NCBI RefSeq assembly: GCF_007004095.1
Contig: NZ_VHJK01000001.1
Location: forward strand, 2,298,501-2,362,500
Source of the DNA: Erythrobacter insulae
Lineage (GTDB): Bacteria > Pseudomonadota > Alphaproteobacteria > Sphingomonadales > Sphingomonadaceae
Reading direction: 5' to 3'
DNA: 64,000 bases
A model generated the notes under the pieces. The model saw nothing but the letters and a program-made list of their open reading frames with translations, made no database searches and was not told where the DNA came from. Position numbers and translations under genes: made by a program. This document shows positions 44,549 to 53,670 of the stretch, one piece after another (position 1 is the stretch's first letter; each line of letters begins with the position of its first letter).

Positions 44549-44902
44549 AGCAATTCGGAAGCGTGGCTTCGCCATATGGCGAGTTCGCACGGGTTGGCGC
44601 CACAAGCTCTTGAAGCTGGGTCAGTAAACCCCATATCCTCGATCAAGCAAGTGACGGGCGTTGTGACGGTTGACTACAACCGAGAATCGCCTTAAGCGCG
44701 CGGTTCATTTGACACGCCTATTATCCTTCGGCGAATCAGGTCCGGCAGGCAACGCCAATTGCGCGCGTGCCATCCGGGCTTTTGCTGTTTGAGAGCCTTT
44801 GGTTTTCATCCGGCATTCTGTTGGCAAGGGTGTGTCAGTGTTTGAGCGTTGAGATAGGGGCTACGGTACAATCCGGAAACCCTGTGGAGCATGGAGAATT
44901 AA
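44549..44902. other. Spacer and promoter region of rpsM
   Basis: About 350 bp without a credible gene. TTTGACACGCC near 44707 contains a -35-like TTGACA; no -10 fits at 17 bp with certainty. The start of rpsM is preceded by GGAGA. The region is taken to hold the alpha-operon promoter. Confidence 0.4.
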
Positions 44903-45271
44903 GTGGCTCGTATTGCCGGGGTAAACATCCCCACAAATAAGCGCGTTATTATCGCGTTGACATATATTCACGGGATTGGCCGCACAACGGCTGTCCGTAT
45001 CGCTGATAACCTTGGCATCTCGCATGCGGCACGCGTGCAGGACCTCACTGATGAGGAAGTGCTGCGTATTCGCGAGGCTATTGATGCCGATATCACCGTC
45101 GAAGGCGACCTTCGTCGCCAGACCGCGATGAATATCAAGCGTCTGATGGACCTTCGTACATATCGCGGACTGCGTCACCGTAACGGATTGCCCGTTCGCG
45201 GACAGCGCACTCACACCAATGCCCGCACCCGCAAGGGTAAGGCCAAGCCGATCGCTGGGAAGAAGAAGTAA
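44903..45271 (+). CDS. rpsM: 30S ribosomal protein S13
   Basis: S13 contacts the P-site tRNA and forms intersubunit bridges. The 122-residue protein starts at a GTG with [20 protein letters not shown] and has [20 protein letters not shown] and [24 protein letters not shown]. First gene of the alpha operon here. Confidence 0.99.
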   Translation: MARIAGVNIPTNKRVIIALTYIHGIGRTTAVRIADNLGISHAARVQDLTDEEVLRIREAIDADITVEGDLRRQTAMNIKRLMDLRTYRGLRHRNGLPVRGQRTHTNARTRKGKAKPIAGKKK

Positions 45272-45326
45272 GCTCGGGTTTTTCCCGACGCTTTTCCCTT
45301 CACCCATTCAATAAGGAATACGCACA

Positions 45327-45716
45327 ATGGCACGCGAACCCGGCAAAGTAAGGCGCCGCGATAGAAAGAACATTTCTAGCGGAGTTGCCCACATCAACGC
45401 CAGTTTTAACAACACCATGATCACCATCACGGATGCACAGGGCAACGCTATCAGTTGGTCCAGCGCCGGCAGCATGGGCTTCAAAGGCAGCCGTAAATCG
45501 ACTCCATACGCCGCACAGGTTGCAGCGGATGACGCCGGTAAAAAAGCGGTGGAGCACGGTGTCCGTACTCTCGAAGTCGAAGTGAAAGGCCCGGGTTCGG
45601 GCCGTGAGAGCGCCCTGCGCGGTCTCGCCGCTGTCGGCTTTAACATCACGTCGATCCGCGATGTGACGCCGATCCCGCACAACGGGGTCCGTCCTTCCAA
45701 GCGTCGCCGCGTCTGA
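45327..45716 (+). CDS. rpsK: 30S ribosomal protein S11
   Basis: S11 forms the 30S platform near the E site. The 129-residue protein starts [20 protein letters not shown] and has [19 protein letters not shown] and the C-terminal [22 protein letters not shown]. Between rpsM and rpoA without rpsD, as is usual in alphaproteobacteria. AAGGAA ribosome-binding site. Confidence 0.99.
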   Translation: MAREPGKVRRRDRKNISSGVAHINASFNNTMITITDAQGNAISWSSAGSMGFKGSRKSTPYAAQVAADDAGKKAVEHGVRTLEVEVKGPGSGRESALRGLAAVGFNITSIRDVTPIPHNGVRPSKRRRV

Positions 45717-45836
45717 TCAAGTCCCGTCGGGTGGCTCGGCTTAGCCATCCTGACACCGGCCGGATCCGTTGCAGCTATAAAGCGCAAAGGGGCCGACCGT
45801 CATTTGAACCGCCATTAGGCGAATTAGGGGAAATCC

Positions 45837-46892
45837 ATGTCCGTCAATACTAAGAACTGGCAGGAACTTAAGAAACCCAACACTCTCGAGATCAAGGATA
45901 GCGACGACAAGCAGCGCAAGGTCACATTTGTGGCTGAGCCGCTTGAGCGTGGCTTTGGCCTGACACTCGGCAATGCTTTGCGCCGCGTTCTGCTTAGCTC
46001 GCTTCAAGGCGCTGCTATCACCTCGATCAAGATCGAAAATGTGCTTCACGAATTCTCTTCGCTCGCTGGTGTGCGCGAAGATGTGACCGATATGGTCCTG
46101 AACGTGAAACAGATCGCTCTCAAGATGGAAGGTGAAGGGCCCAAGCGTCTGCAGCTTTCCGTAACTGGTCCTGCCACCGTAAAAGCTGGCGACATTGCGG
46201 TTACCGGCGATATCGAAGTGATGAACAAGGATCTGGTTCTGTGTCACCTGGATGAAGGCGCAACGCTCAATATGGAGCTGACCGCTGACGTTGGGAAAGG
46301 CTATTCGCCAGCAGTTCAGAACCGTCCAATCGATGCGCCGATCGGTCTGATCCCGGTCGACTCGCTTTATTCGCCTGTCCGTCAGGTGAGCTACAAGGTC
46401 GAGAACGCCCGCGTTGGTCAGGAGCTTGACTATGACAAGCTTTCCCTGACCGTCGAGACCGATGGCACTGTCACTCCTGAAGACGCTGTGGCTTTCGCTG
46501 CGCGTATTCTGCAGGATCAACTGACGCTGTTCGTACACTTCGAAGACGGCATTCCTCAGCCGCAGTCGGCCATGATTGGTCAGGCTGCAACACCGCAGGA
46601 AGACGACGCCAATCAGCTCAACCGTTACCTTCTCAAGAAGGTCGACGAGCTCGAGCTTTCTGTGCGTTCGGCAAACTGTCTCAAGAACGACAACATCATC
46701 TATATCGGTGATCTGGTTCAAAAGACCGAAGCCGAAATGCTTCGTACGCCAAACTTTGGCCGCAAGTCTTTGAATGAGATTAAAGAGGTTCTCTCCAGCA
46801 TGGGTCTGCGTCTCGGCATGGACATTCCAGGCTGGCCACCAGAGAACATCGAAGAAATGGCCAAGAAGCTCGAACAAGAGCTACTGGGTTAA
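45837..46892 (+). CDS. rpoA: DNA-directed RNA polymerase subunit alpha
   Basis: The alpha subunit assembles the polymerase core and contacts activators and UP elements. The 351-residue protein has the N-terminal dimerisation domain with [37 protein letters not shown] and the C-terminal domain with [16 protein letters not shown] and [23 protein letters not shown], including the DNA-binding Arg and Asn. Full length. AGGGGA ribosome-binding site. Confidence 0.99.
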   Translation: MSVNTKNWQELKKPNTLEIKDSDDKQRKVTFVAEPLERGFGLTLGNALRRVLLSSLQGAAITSIKIENVLHEFSSLAGVREDVTDMVLNVKQIALKMEGEGPKRLQLSVTGPATVKAGDIAVTGDIEVMNKDLVLCHLDEGATLNMELTADVGKGYSPAVQNRPIDAPIGLIPVDSLYSPVRQVSYKVENARVGQELDYDKLSLTVETDGTVTPEDAVAFAARILQDQLTLFVHFEDGIPQPQSAMIGQAATPQEDDANQLNRYLLKKVDELELSVRSANCLKNDNIIYIGDLVQKTEAEMLRTPNFGRKSLNEIKEVLSSMGLRLGMDIPGWPPENIEEMAKKLEQELLG

Positions 46893-46987
46893 TCAAGGCT
46901 CCGGCGGCGCGCCTCCCAACAAAGGGAAAGCGCCGCCAGCTTTGGGCTACCTGATACGGGCCCATAACGAACACAAAGGAAATACAA

Positions 46988-47440
46988 ATGCGTCACGGAA
47001 TTTCACAGCGTAAGCTGAGCCGGAAATCGGGCCACCGTAAGGCTCTTTTCCGCAACATGGCCACTGCTTTGATCAAGCATGAGCAGATCAGCACCACACA
47101 AGCCAAAGCCAAAGAATTGCGTCCTTACGTAGAGAAACTGGTAACTCTGGCAAAGCGCGGCGGGCTTTCGAACCGTCGTCTCGCCATGAGCCGTCTTGGT
47201 GATGAGACGCAGCTTAAAAAGCTGTTTGATGTCCTGGCTGAGCGTTACAGCGACCGTGAAGGCGGATATACCCGCATCATCAAAGGCTCGATCATCGGTA
47301 AAGGCAAAGCAGGCGGCGGTTTCCGCGGTTCTGATGCTGCTGCAATGGCGATCATCGAATTCGTCGAACGCGATGTTGATGCCCGCGGTCAAGACAGCGG
47401 CCCTGTCATGAACGAAGCCGACGAGTACGCCGAAGCATAA
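46988..47440 (+). CDS. rplQ: 50S ribosomal protein L17
   Basis: L17 borders the peptide tunnel exit. The 150-residue protein begins [20 protein letters not shown] and has [36 protein letters not shown]. It has the longer C-terminal region of alphaproteobacterial L17 ([20 protein letters not shown]). AAGGAA ribosome-binding site; terminator follows. Confidence 0.99.
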   Translation: MRHGISQRKLSRKSGHRKALFRNMATALIKHEQISTTQAKAKELRPYVEKLVTLAKRGGLSNRRLAMSRLGDETQLKKLFDVLAERYSDREGGYTRIIKGSIIGKGKAGGGFRGSDAAAMAIIEFVERDVDARGQDSGPVMNEADEYAEA

Positions 47441-47468
47441 GCGGCTATTTGGCGAAATGATTTAGAAC

Positions 47469-47504
47469 GGGCTGGCGGAGCGATCCGCCAGCCCTTTTCT
47501 TTTG
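47469..47504 (+). terminator. Intrinsic terminator of the alpha operon
   Basis: GGGCTGGCGGA and TCCGCCAGCCC form a perfect 11-bp stem with a GCGA loop, followed by TTTTCTTTT. It starts 28 bp after the rplQ stop and closes the ribosomal cluster. Confidence 0.95.
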
Positions 47505-47528
47505 TTCGGCCTGTGGAAGTCTGAGTTT

Positions 47529-47618
47529 ATGAAAGCGCTCACATTCACTGCCACAGCGGCGGTGCTCATGGGTTGGCTCGGCGCGCAACGCCAGTTTACG
47601 CGCACCGTATTCGATTAA
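47529..47618 (+). CDS. Possible 29-residue membrane peptide
   Basis: The frame reads MKALTFTATAAVLMGWLGAQ then RQFTRTVFD. A hydrophobic N-terminal half and a polar end suggest a tiny membrane or secreted protein; a GGAAG lies about 11 bp upstream. It is too short for composition to be informative and could be chance. It lies in the gap between the rplQ terminator and the next gene. Confidence 0.25.
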   Translation: MKALTFTATAAVLMGWLGAQRQFTRTVFD

Positions 47619-47805
47619 GCTCAGGCTCATTGCCGTTGAGTAAATCAACGTAGTCTGAGCAGCTGCTCGGCTGAGTGTTCATAAAAAGACCACTATATAT
47701 GAACAAAACCTGCAAAGGTCAGTCAGATTATGCCAATAGCGAATCATCCATAAGGGGCTTGTAGCCGGAGCAAACCCGCATCGGCACAACCCGAGGATGA
47801 GACCT

Positions 47806-48342
47806 ATGACGAAGCTTACCAAGACACTCGCCAAAGGCACGCTCGGGACTGTCGCCGCTGGCGCGATGGCCCTTGCGACTGCCACACCAGCAGCAGCTCA
47901 GGACCGGCACCGTGATCGCGGTGTAGATGCAGGCGATGTTATCGCAGGTGCCGTGATCATTGGCGGTATCGCTGCGCTTGCCGGTGCATTCGATGGCGAT
48001 CGCAAGCGTGATTATCGCAACCGCGGCTACCGCGATCGCGGCTACAACCACAATGTTCGCTACAACAATCGCGGCTTTAACAATGGGCGTAATGCGGTGG
48101 ACCGGTGCGTCCGCGCAGCAGAGCGCCAGGCAAGCCGGTTTGGAGGCTATCGTTTTGCCAACGTGACCCAAATCCGTGACGTAGATCGCACCCGGTTCGG
48201 GTTCCGTGTCAAAGGCCGCATCGAGGTAGAAGGCGCTCGTGGGTATCGGGGACGCGATTTTGATCGGGGCCGGTTCACCTGTTTCTTCGATGGTCGTGGT
48301 CGTCCGCAGATCGACTTTGACGGCATCCGGGGACTGCGTTGA
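47806..48342 (+). CDS. Secreted basic protein, unknown (paralogue 1)
   Basis: The 178-residue protein starts MTKLTKTLAKGTLGTVAAGA with a signal peptide cleaved near AAAQD. A glycine-rich hydrophobic span (DVIAGAVIIGGIAALAGAF) follows, then a low-complexity Arg/Asn/Tyr/Gly stretch. The C-terminal domain has AVDRCVRAAERQASRFGGY and FTCFFDGRGRPQIDFDGIRG with two Cys. The same layout recurs in the next gene. Probably envelope-located. The ATG at 47797 is an alternative start; GAGG spacing favours 47806. Confidence 0.8.
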   Translation: MTKLTKTLAKGTLGTVAAGAMALATATPAAAQDRHRDRGVDAGDVIAGAVIIGGIAALAGAFDGDRKRDYRNRGYRDRGYNHNVRYNNRGFNNGRNAVDRCVRAAERQASRFGGYRFANVTQIRDVDRTRFGFRVKGRIEVEGARGYRGRDFDRGRFTCFFDGRGRPQIDFDGIRGLR

Positions 48343-48502
48343 TCCCGCAAACAGATATGGGCGGGGCGACTATTGGTCGCTCCGCCATTTTCTATGATTT
48401 CAGAATGGGTTTACGGTTCAGGCTCGCGAAAGCCTGAACCGCTTATTCGTTTGCGCACTTGAGCGATTGGTGGCCGCTTGCTTCAAACAGGAGGGAGCAT
48501 TC

Positions 48503-49294
48503 ATGCTTTCATTGAACCGTACCGGAGCGCTAGCAGGCTTTATTGCCGCCGCTTCTATGACCGCTGCACCGGCTCACGCTGCCGAAATTTCTGCCCCATC
48601 GGCTTCGCTGTCGGCGGGCGCGGTCTTTACCGATTTTGATCACAGCATCTATGATGGTGACGCCGAAGTGAGCGAATGGGGCCGCTGGGGCCGACGTGGA
48701 TGGCGGCGCAACCGTGTGCGGGGCGGTGATGTCCTGACCGGCGTGCTGATTTTGGGCGGGATTGCTGCGATCGCCAGTGCTGCGAATAGCAACAATCGCC
48801 GGGACAGAGACATTGATTATCGGCGTGAGCGGACCAATGATCGTGATGATTATCGCCGCAATGAACGCCGCGATCCCCGCCGCAGTGATAGCGGCTCGGG
48901 CCTCGACAGCGCAGTGGATCAATGCGTTAGCCGGATCGAACGCGATATCCGGGTGGAAACGGTAGATAGTGTGGATCGGACCGCCCAAGGCTGGACCGTT
49001 ACCGGTGCGCTGTTCAATGGCGGCGGTTTCACGTGTCAAATAGATGCCAATGGCCAGATTGCCGATATCAATTATAGCGGCTTTCAGGGCAGCAATTTCG
49101 ATACGGGTAATGTCAATCGCGCTCGCGGTGCGGATCTGCAATGGACCGATGCCCGATATGGCGCAGCGCGTGACCGGATGAACACCTCACAGCAAAGCGC
49201 AGGTTCACCATCGGAGCCGCAGCCGGCCTATCCGGGTGGCCCACTTCCGGGCGAACAATTTCCCGATGATGTAGACGCTGATCTGAACGGTTAA
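48503..49294 (+). CDS. Secreted basic protein, unknown (paralogue 2)
   Basis: The 263-residue protein starts MLSLNRTGALAGFIAAASMT after a GGAGGGAG ribosome-binding site, with signal cleavage near AHAAE. A hydrophobic span (GGDVLTGVLILGGIAAIASA) precedes an Arg/Asp/Asn-rich linker. The C-terminal domain AVDQCVSRIERDIRVETVDS and FTCQIDANGQIADINYSG matches the neighbour's, including both Cys. A Pro/Gly-rich tail is added. The two genes are tandem paralogues. Function unknown. Confidence 0.8.
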   Translation: MLSLNRTGALAGFIAAASMTAAPAHAAEISAPSASLSAGAVFTDFDHSIYDGDAEVSEWGRWGRRGWRRNRVRGGDVLTGVLILGGIAAIASAANSNNRRDRDIDYRRERTNDRDDYRRNERRDPRRSDSGSGLDSAVDQCVSRIERDIRVETVDSVDRTAQGWTVTGALFNGGGFTCQIDANGQIADINYSGFQGSNFDTGNVNRARGADLQWTDARYGAARDRMNTSQQSAGSPSEPQPAYPGGPLPGEQFPDDVDADLNG

Positions 49295-49977
49295 TCGCTG
49301 TCCGGTTCTCGGTGCGTTTCGGTACCGGGAACCGGCGGCGATGATTTGCTGTAACTTGGCAAGCCCAAACGCCACTGAATGGCGACGGCGCGGAGAATAA
49401 AGCCAGACAGAAAAGCCGCGCCCCATATCCATGCGTCCGGCAGCGGCAAAGCGAGCCACTGCGTAAGGGTCATTCCCGATACGGTGATCGCTGCACTTAA
49501 TGCAGCGGCTGTGACGTATAGTTCGGGTTGCATGATGATCGAAGGTCGTCCCGCTACGACATCACGGATAATGCCGCCCACGCACCCTGTGATGATCCCC
49601 ATCAGGATGGCTGGCACGGGGGGAACCCCATAGGCGATTGCCTTGGCACTGCCGAGCACCGCGTAGGCCGCCAATCCTCCGCCATCGGCCAGATCGAATA
49701 GTTTGCCCTGCCATAGCGTGACAGGCGTGAACCAGGCGATAAGTGCGCAGGCCAAACAGATCGCGGCGACCCATGGATCAGTGATCCAGAAAACGGGTGC
49801 GCCGATCAACAGGTCGCGGATTGTGCCTCCACCCACTCCGGTAACCAACGCAAAGAATCCCATAGTGACAAAGGTTTGCCGTTCACGCGCGGCGATCACG
49901 GCCCCGGACAAGGCAAAAATGGCAATCCCGATAACATCAAGCAGATCGAGGATTGGTGTCAGGATTGTCTCGTTCAT
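49291..49977 (-). CDS. Trimeric intracellular cation channel family protein (UPF0126/YadS)
   Basis: The 228-residue membrane protein has about seven hydrophobic spans and two copies of the family repeat: FALSGAVIAARE with GVGGGTIRDLLIG, and LGSAKAIAYG with GCVGGIIRDVVAGRPSI. The GGGxxRD motifs are the TRIC/YadS signature. Bacterial members are potassium-permeable channels. It overlaps the upstream PepSY gene by 4 bp, so they are translationally coupled. Convergent with paralogue 2 by 4 bp. Confidence 0.92.
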   Translation of the reverse strand: MNETILTPILDLLDVIGIAIFALSGAVIAARERQTFVTMGFFALVTGVGGGTIRDLLIGAPVFWITDPWVAAICLACALIAWFTPVTLWQGKLFDLADGGGLAAYAVLGSAKAIAYGVPPVPAILMGIITGCVGGIIRDVVAGRPSIIMQPELYVTAAALSAAITVSGMTLTQWLALPLPDAWIWGAAFLSGFILRAVAIQWRLGLPSYSKSSPPVPGTETHREPDSD

Positions 49978-50663
49978 GACGAGGGCTTTACTCTGGATTT
50001 GCGGCGGCGGAACATCAATACGAGGCCGAACAATGATCCGATCAGCGCGAGCGTTGCAAACAGGATAAGTATTGGATGGCTCGTATCCTCACGTTCCGAA
50101 ATATCCATAATATGGAGACCCCACATAAAATCGAACCATCGCCACCACCGTGTGCGCACGGCTTCGATCTGGCCAGAGTCACGCCCAACATAGACATGAG
50201 TGCCGTCGGATAGCCCGACCTGCCAAACAGGGATCGGACGGCGAAAGTCAAATGGGACTTTGTCAGCATTGAAGAATGTAACGGATTGGACCGCATCGCC
50301 GCCAACAATGCGCCGCTCCACCAATGCACGGGCGGCCTCTGCATCCAGTGCGGGAATTGGCTGTCCGCTGGCAAAGTCCACGCGTCTTGTCTGGCCGTCC
50401 AGCGTTGTCAAAATTGCGACCGCGCGGCCATCTTGCATGACAAGCTGCATTTCCCCGAGCTGCATGTCAGCTGTGGCAATCTCACTACCTTCGATAATGA
50501 GTGGCTGTTGTTCCTGCGCGATTTGCAGATGGCTACCGCGAACCTCATCAATCGGACGGCTTACCATGAATAGGCCTGTCGCGACCCACATCACGATCGG
50601 CACGCCGACCAACCATCCCAGCCATATGTGCCATTTGGCAAGCCGCTGCATTATCGTGGCCAT
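49974..50663 (-). CDS. PepSY-associated membrane protein
   Basis: The 229-residue protein starts MATIMQRLAKWHIWLGWLVG with an N-terminal membrane helix (WHIWLGWLVGVPIVMWVATG). A periplasmic domain with PepSY-like segment WQVGLSDGTHVYVGRDSGQI follows, then WRWFDFMWGLHIMDI and a C-terminal helix ILFATLALIGSLFGLVLMF. The layout matches PepSY-TM family proteins linked to ferric reduction or peptidase control. It lies 5 bp after the amidase stop on the same strand. Confidence 0.85.
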   Translation of the reverse strand: MATIMQRLAKWHIWLGWLVGVPIVMWVATGLFMVSRPIDEVRGSHLQIAQEQQPLIIEGSEIATADMQLGEMQLVMQDGRAVAILTTLDGQTRRVDFASGQPIPALDAEAARALVERRIVGGDAVQSVTFFNADKVPFDFRRPIPVWQVGLSDGTHVYVGRDSGQIEAVRTRWWRWFDFMWGLHIMDISEREDTSHPILILFATLALIGSLFGLVLMFRRRKSRVKPSS

Positions 50664-50668
50664 CGGTA

Positions 50669-52057
50669 TTAACCGTGCAATATCTGAAACATGGTTTCAG
50701 CCGCGGCGATGCAATCGAGATCGCTCCAGCGTGGTCCCATCACCTGCATTCCGCACGGCAGCTTTGCCCCTTCGTAGGTGCCATGTCCAATGGGCATCAC
50801 TGTTGCGGGGAGATTGGGGAAGGTCGCAAGACCTGCCCAGGCTAATCCGGCACCTGCTGGCATATCTGAACCATTTACGCGAATTGTGGCGTTAAAAACC
50901 GAACCCCCAAGATGCGGGATCGCCAACACCGGTGCGGGAGGGGCAAGCACAAAATCATAGGTTTGGAACAATTGCGCCCATTGGTACTCGTTGGCTGCCT
51001 GCGCATCCATCAGCGCAAACCAATCCGCAGCGCTTGCCTGTTTGCCGTTCGGGGAAGGCGCGCCGCGAGCCATCGTGACATTCATCATCCGAAGGTAGTC
51101 GGCATGTTGCTGTGCCAGATCGGGCACCAGATCACTGGTACGATCAATTTTCACACCGCCTCGCGCAAGGCGCTGCAACGCGATTTCGGTTGGTTCAAGG
51201 ACGCTCGTATCCAGCGCGCTTCCGGGAAATTCAGTCAGGGCAAGAATGCGGCAATCGCGCAGCCGTTTGGCGCTGCGACGCAGCGGAACACTCGCGCCGA
51301 CTTCTGTCAAAAGTGCAAGATCCTGGGCATTGCGGGCGAGGGGCCCGGCGATTGAGAGGGCTTCATCATGGACGGCGATAAATCCTTTGCGCCGCGCCAT
51401 TTGCGGATGATCATGGCCGCGCTTGCTGACCAATCCCCAAGACGTTTTGTGACCCCAGATACCGCAGAAATGCGCAGGGACGCGGACAGAGCCGCCAATA
51501 TCCGTTCCAAAATCGCAAGGCACCATACCGCTGGCGACCGCTGCGGCGCTGCCACCGGATGATCCGCCGGGTGATCTTTCGGCATTGTGCGGATTGGTCG
51601 TGCGACCATAGACCGGGTTAAAACTCTGCCAATCTGTCAGGTCGACCGGTACATTCGTCTTGCCGATGATGATCGCGCCTGCCGCCTTCAATCTGCTGAC
51701 CAGTTCTGAATCGCGCGGCGCGATATAATCGGTCAGCCGTTCGTGTCCCCAGCACGATTGCAGGCCTTCGACATCAAAACTCTCTTTGACGGTCATGGGT
51801 ACACCGAAAAGAGGTTGGAATTGGGCAGAACCTTCGGAGCGTTTTGACTGTTCTTCCATCGCGCGCGCCGATGCATAGGCACGTTCAAAATCGGGTACAG
51901 CCAGCGCGTTTATTTCAGAATCCAGCTTTCCGATGCGAACAATTGCTGCATCCACGGCCTCGTGCGGGGTGAGTTCGCCAGATCGGATGGCTGCCGCCGT
52001 CGCCAGCGCGCCGGGTTTGTCGGTCAATTGCGGATAAGCCAATTCATAATCCCCCAA
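50669..52057 (-). CDS. Amidase (amidase signature family)
   Basis: The enzyme belongs to the Ser-cisSer-Lys hydrolases that cleave carboxamides; it has about 462 residues from the TTG start at 52057. The catalytic Lys is in VPMTVKESFD, and the signature region is SPGGSSGGSAAAVASGMVPCDFGTDIGGSVRVPAHFCG. The C-terminus has DFVLAPPAPVLA and PCGMQVMGPRW. No ATG is near; TTG 52057 with an upstream CAGGG, or TTG 52042 with GGGGG, are candidates. It lies 19 bp after the DUF4403 stop. It could be GatA-like, but no gatB or gatC is adjacent. Confidence 0.9.
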   Translation of the reverse strand: MGDYELAYPQLTDKPGALATAAAIRSGELTPHEAVDAAIVRIGKLDSEINALAVPDFERAYASARAMEEQSKRSEGSAQFQPLFGVPMTVKESFDVEGLQSCWGHERLTDYIAPRDSELVSRLKAAGAIIIGKTNVPVDLTDWQSFNPVYGRTTNPHNAERSPGGSSGGSAAAVASGMVPCDFGTDIGGSVRVPAHFCGIWGHKTSWGLVSKRGHDHPQMARRKGFIAVHDEALSIAGPLARNAQDLALLTEVGASVPLRRSAKRLRDCRILALTEFPGSALDTSVLEPTEIALQRLARGGVKIDRTSDLVPDLAQQHADYLRMMNVTMARGAPSPNGKQASAADWFALMDAQAANEYQWAQLFQTYDFVLAPPAPVLAIPHLGGSVFNATIRVNGSDMPAGAGLAWAGLATFPNLPATVMPIGHGTYEGAKLPCGMQVMGPRWSDLDCIAAAETMFQILHG

Positions 52058-52076
52058 TGTACACCCTGCATCTGCT

Positions 52077-53576
52077 CTATCGCGGGACGTATCGGATTTG
52101 CGTTTCACCGGCGGCGGATACCGGAAGGAACAGACCTTCGCCATAGGCGGTGATTTGGCCGGTGGAAACTTTTTCGATGTCGGTTGTGATCGTAAAATCA
52201 CCAAACTGTTTGGATGCGACGGCGCGGTCTACCTTGCCAAGCAATTGATCAAAATCATCTTCGAAATTTTGCGTCAGAGCGTCTTCAATCGTCGATGAGA
52301 AGTCCCGTGTTTTAGCAATTTCGAGCAAAACATTCGTTGTGAACCGGCTTGTTTCAACGCTGTATTCCGGATCGACAAATTCAACCTTGCGGGAATCCGG
52401 TGCGTTCACGGGAAGGGCCGTGAGCCAAATCGTTCCAATCGCGGGATCATCCCTTTTACCGGGCGCCCAGGCTTCGAATTCAACCCCGACAGCGACTCTG
52501 TTCTGGCTTGTCCCATAGGCGGAGACAGAGCGCAGTTCGACCATTCGATCGCCGATTGCGGGCACCGGGAAGGGGCGCTTTGCCCGCCGGTTCAGAGCGC
52601 GGGCAATCACAGGCTCCAACTGCGAATATTGCGCAATAACTGGCAGGGTCAGCGCGAGTTTTTGATCGCGCGCATTTCCGGCGATCATATCCGGTAGGGG
52701 CGCTGCATCGGGCTTTTGTGGTTTATCGCCAACAAAGACCTCGGTGCCAGCATCCAGCTGCATATTCACGGCGATTGAATTTCGCGATGCGGAGTAGCCA
52801 TCAAACGCGAGACTGCGCGGCGTAAGACGCATCCAAACCGGTGGATTTTCGGTATTTAGAGACAGGACGGTAAACCCGCGCTGCCACATTGGTTCGATCC
52901 GGCTGCGCAAATCGAGCTTTGCGATTTCATTCTCCAGCGTGCGTTCAAGCTTCGCAATGACGGCGCTCAACCGTTTGTCCGCGCGGTCGGCAAAGGTCAC
53001 ATCTTGCCCCAGCACAGAAACCGTCGGCGGCTGCTTCCAGTCGTAACTGATCGCGACCTTGCCGCGCACCGACCAGTCTTTGCGGATGATCAGACGGACA
53101 CGGGCGGAGACTGAAGCGCTCGCATTGGCGGTTTGCTGTTTGATAACTCCGCCAATATCGCTTGCCGTGATTTTGGCGCGGATCGGCATGGTTACGATCA
53201 AATCTTGCCCGCGTCCGGTCAGATTGATCGATCCGCGCGAAACAGCGCCGTTCAAATCGCAGCGGATCACCGGCGATTTAAGAGTGATGCCAATCACTTC
53301 GGTTCGCTGCGACGGGACACATTCCGCACCGGGTCGATTGATCGACCAAAGCTGTTTTGGAACTTCGCGTTCCAACGCGGCGCGCATCGGCGCGAGGTCG
53401 ATATTAATCCGTGTTGAAAGCTTGGAGTGGCCCTCTGGCACTTCGATAGGTGTATCGACACGGGGAGGGGGTTCGACCTTCTGCTCAAACAAAGAGCAAC
53501 CCGATAGGGTGAGGTGCATCGCCACGGGGATTGCAATGGCAAAAAGCCGTGCAACAATAGTGCTTTGTGCCGCCAA
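52077..53576 (-). CDS. DUF4403 family lipoprotein
   Basis: About 499 residues from a TTG at 53576; 53603 is a longer alternative. A lipobox LSGC lies near residue 27, followed by a Pro-rich linker. The rest is a long beta-rich protein with INIDLAPMRAALEREVPKQLW and the repeated bactericidal-permeability-like pattern of DUF4403 (two similar halves; RGFTVLSLNTENPPVWMRLTP). It is probably outer-membrane anchored and lipid-binding; function unknown. It lies between lpd and the amidase. Confidence 0.8.
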   Translation of the reverse strand: MAAQSTIVARLFAIAIPVAMHLTLSGCSLFEQKVEPPPRVDTPIEVPEGHSKLSTRINIDLAPMRAALEREVPKQLWSINRPGAECVPSQRTEVIGITLKSPVIRCDLNGAVSRGSINLTGRGQDLIVTMPIRAKITASDIGGVIKQQTANASASVSARVRLIIRKDWSVRGKVAISYDWKQPPTVSVLGQDVTFADRADKRLSAVIAKLERTLENEIAKLDLRSRIEPMWQRGFTVLSLNTENPPVWMRLTPRSLAFDGYSASRNSIAVNMQLDAGTEVFVGDKPQKPDAAPLPDMIAGNARDQKLALTLPVIAQYSQLEPVIARALNRRAKRPFPVPAIGDRMVELRSVSAYGTSQNRVAVGVEFEAWAPGKRDDPAIGTIWLTALPVNAPDSRKVEFVDPEYSVETSRFTTNVLLEIAKTRDFSSTIEDALTQNFEDDFDQLLGKVDRAVASKQFGDFTITTDIEKVSTGQITAYGEGLFLPVSAAGETQIRYVPR

Positions 53577-53670
53577 AATGAACGCGCCCCCTTTCGCTGC
53601 CAAGTCTAGGCGAGAGGGGGCGCGTAATCAATTTGCGATGTACCGCAGCGGGCAAACCACCGCAGGGCGG

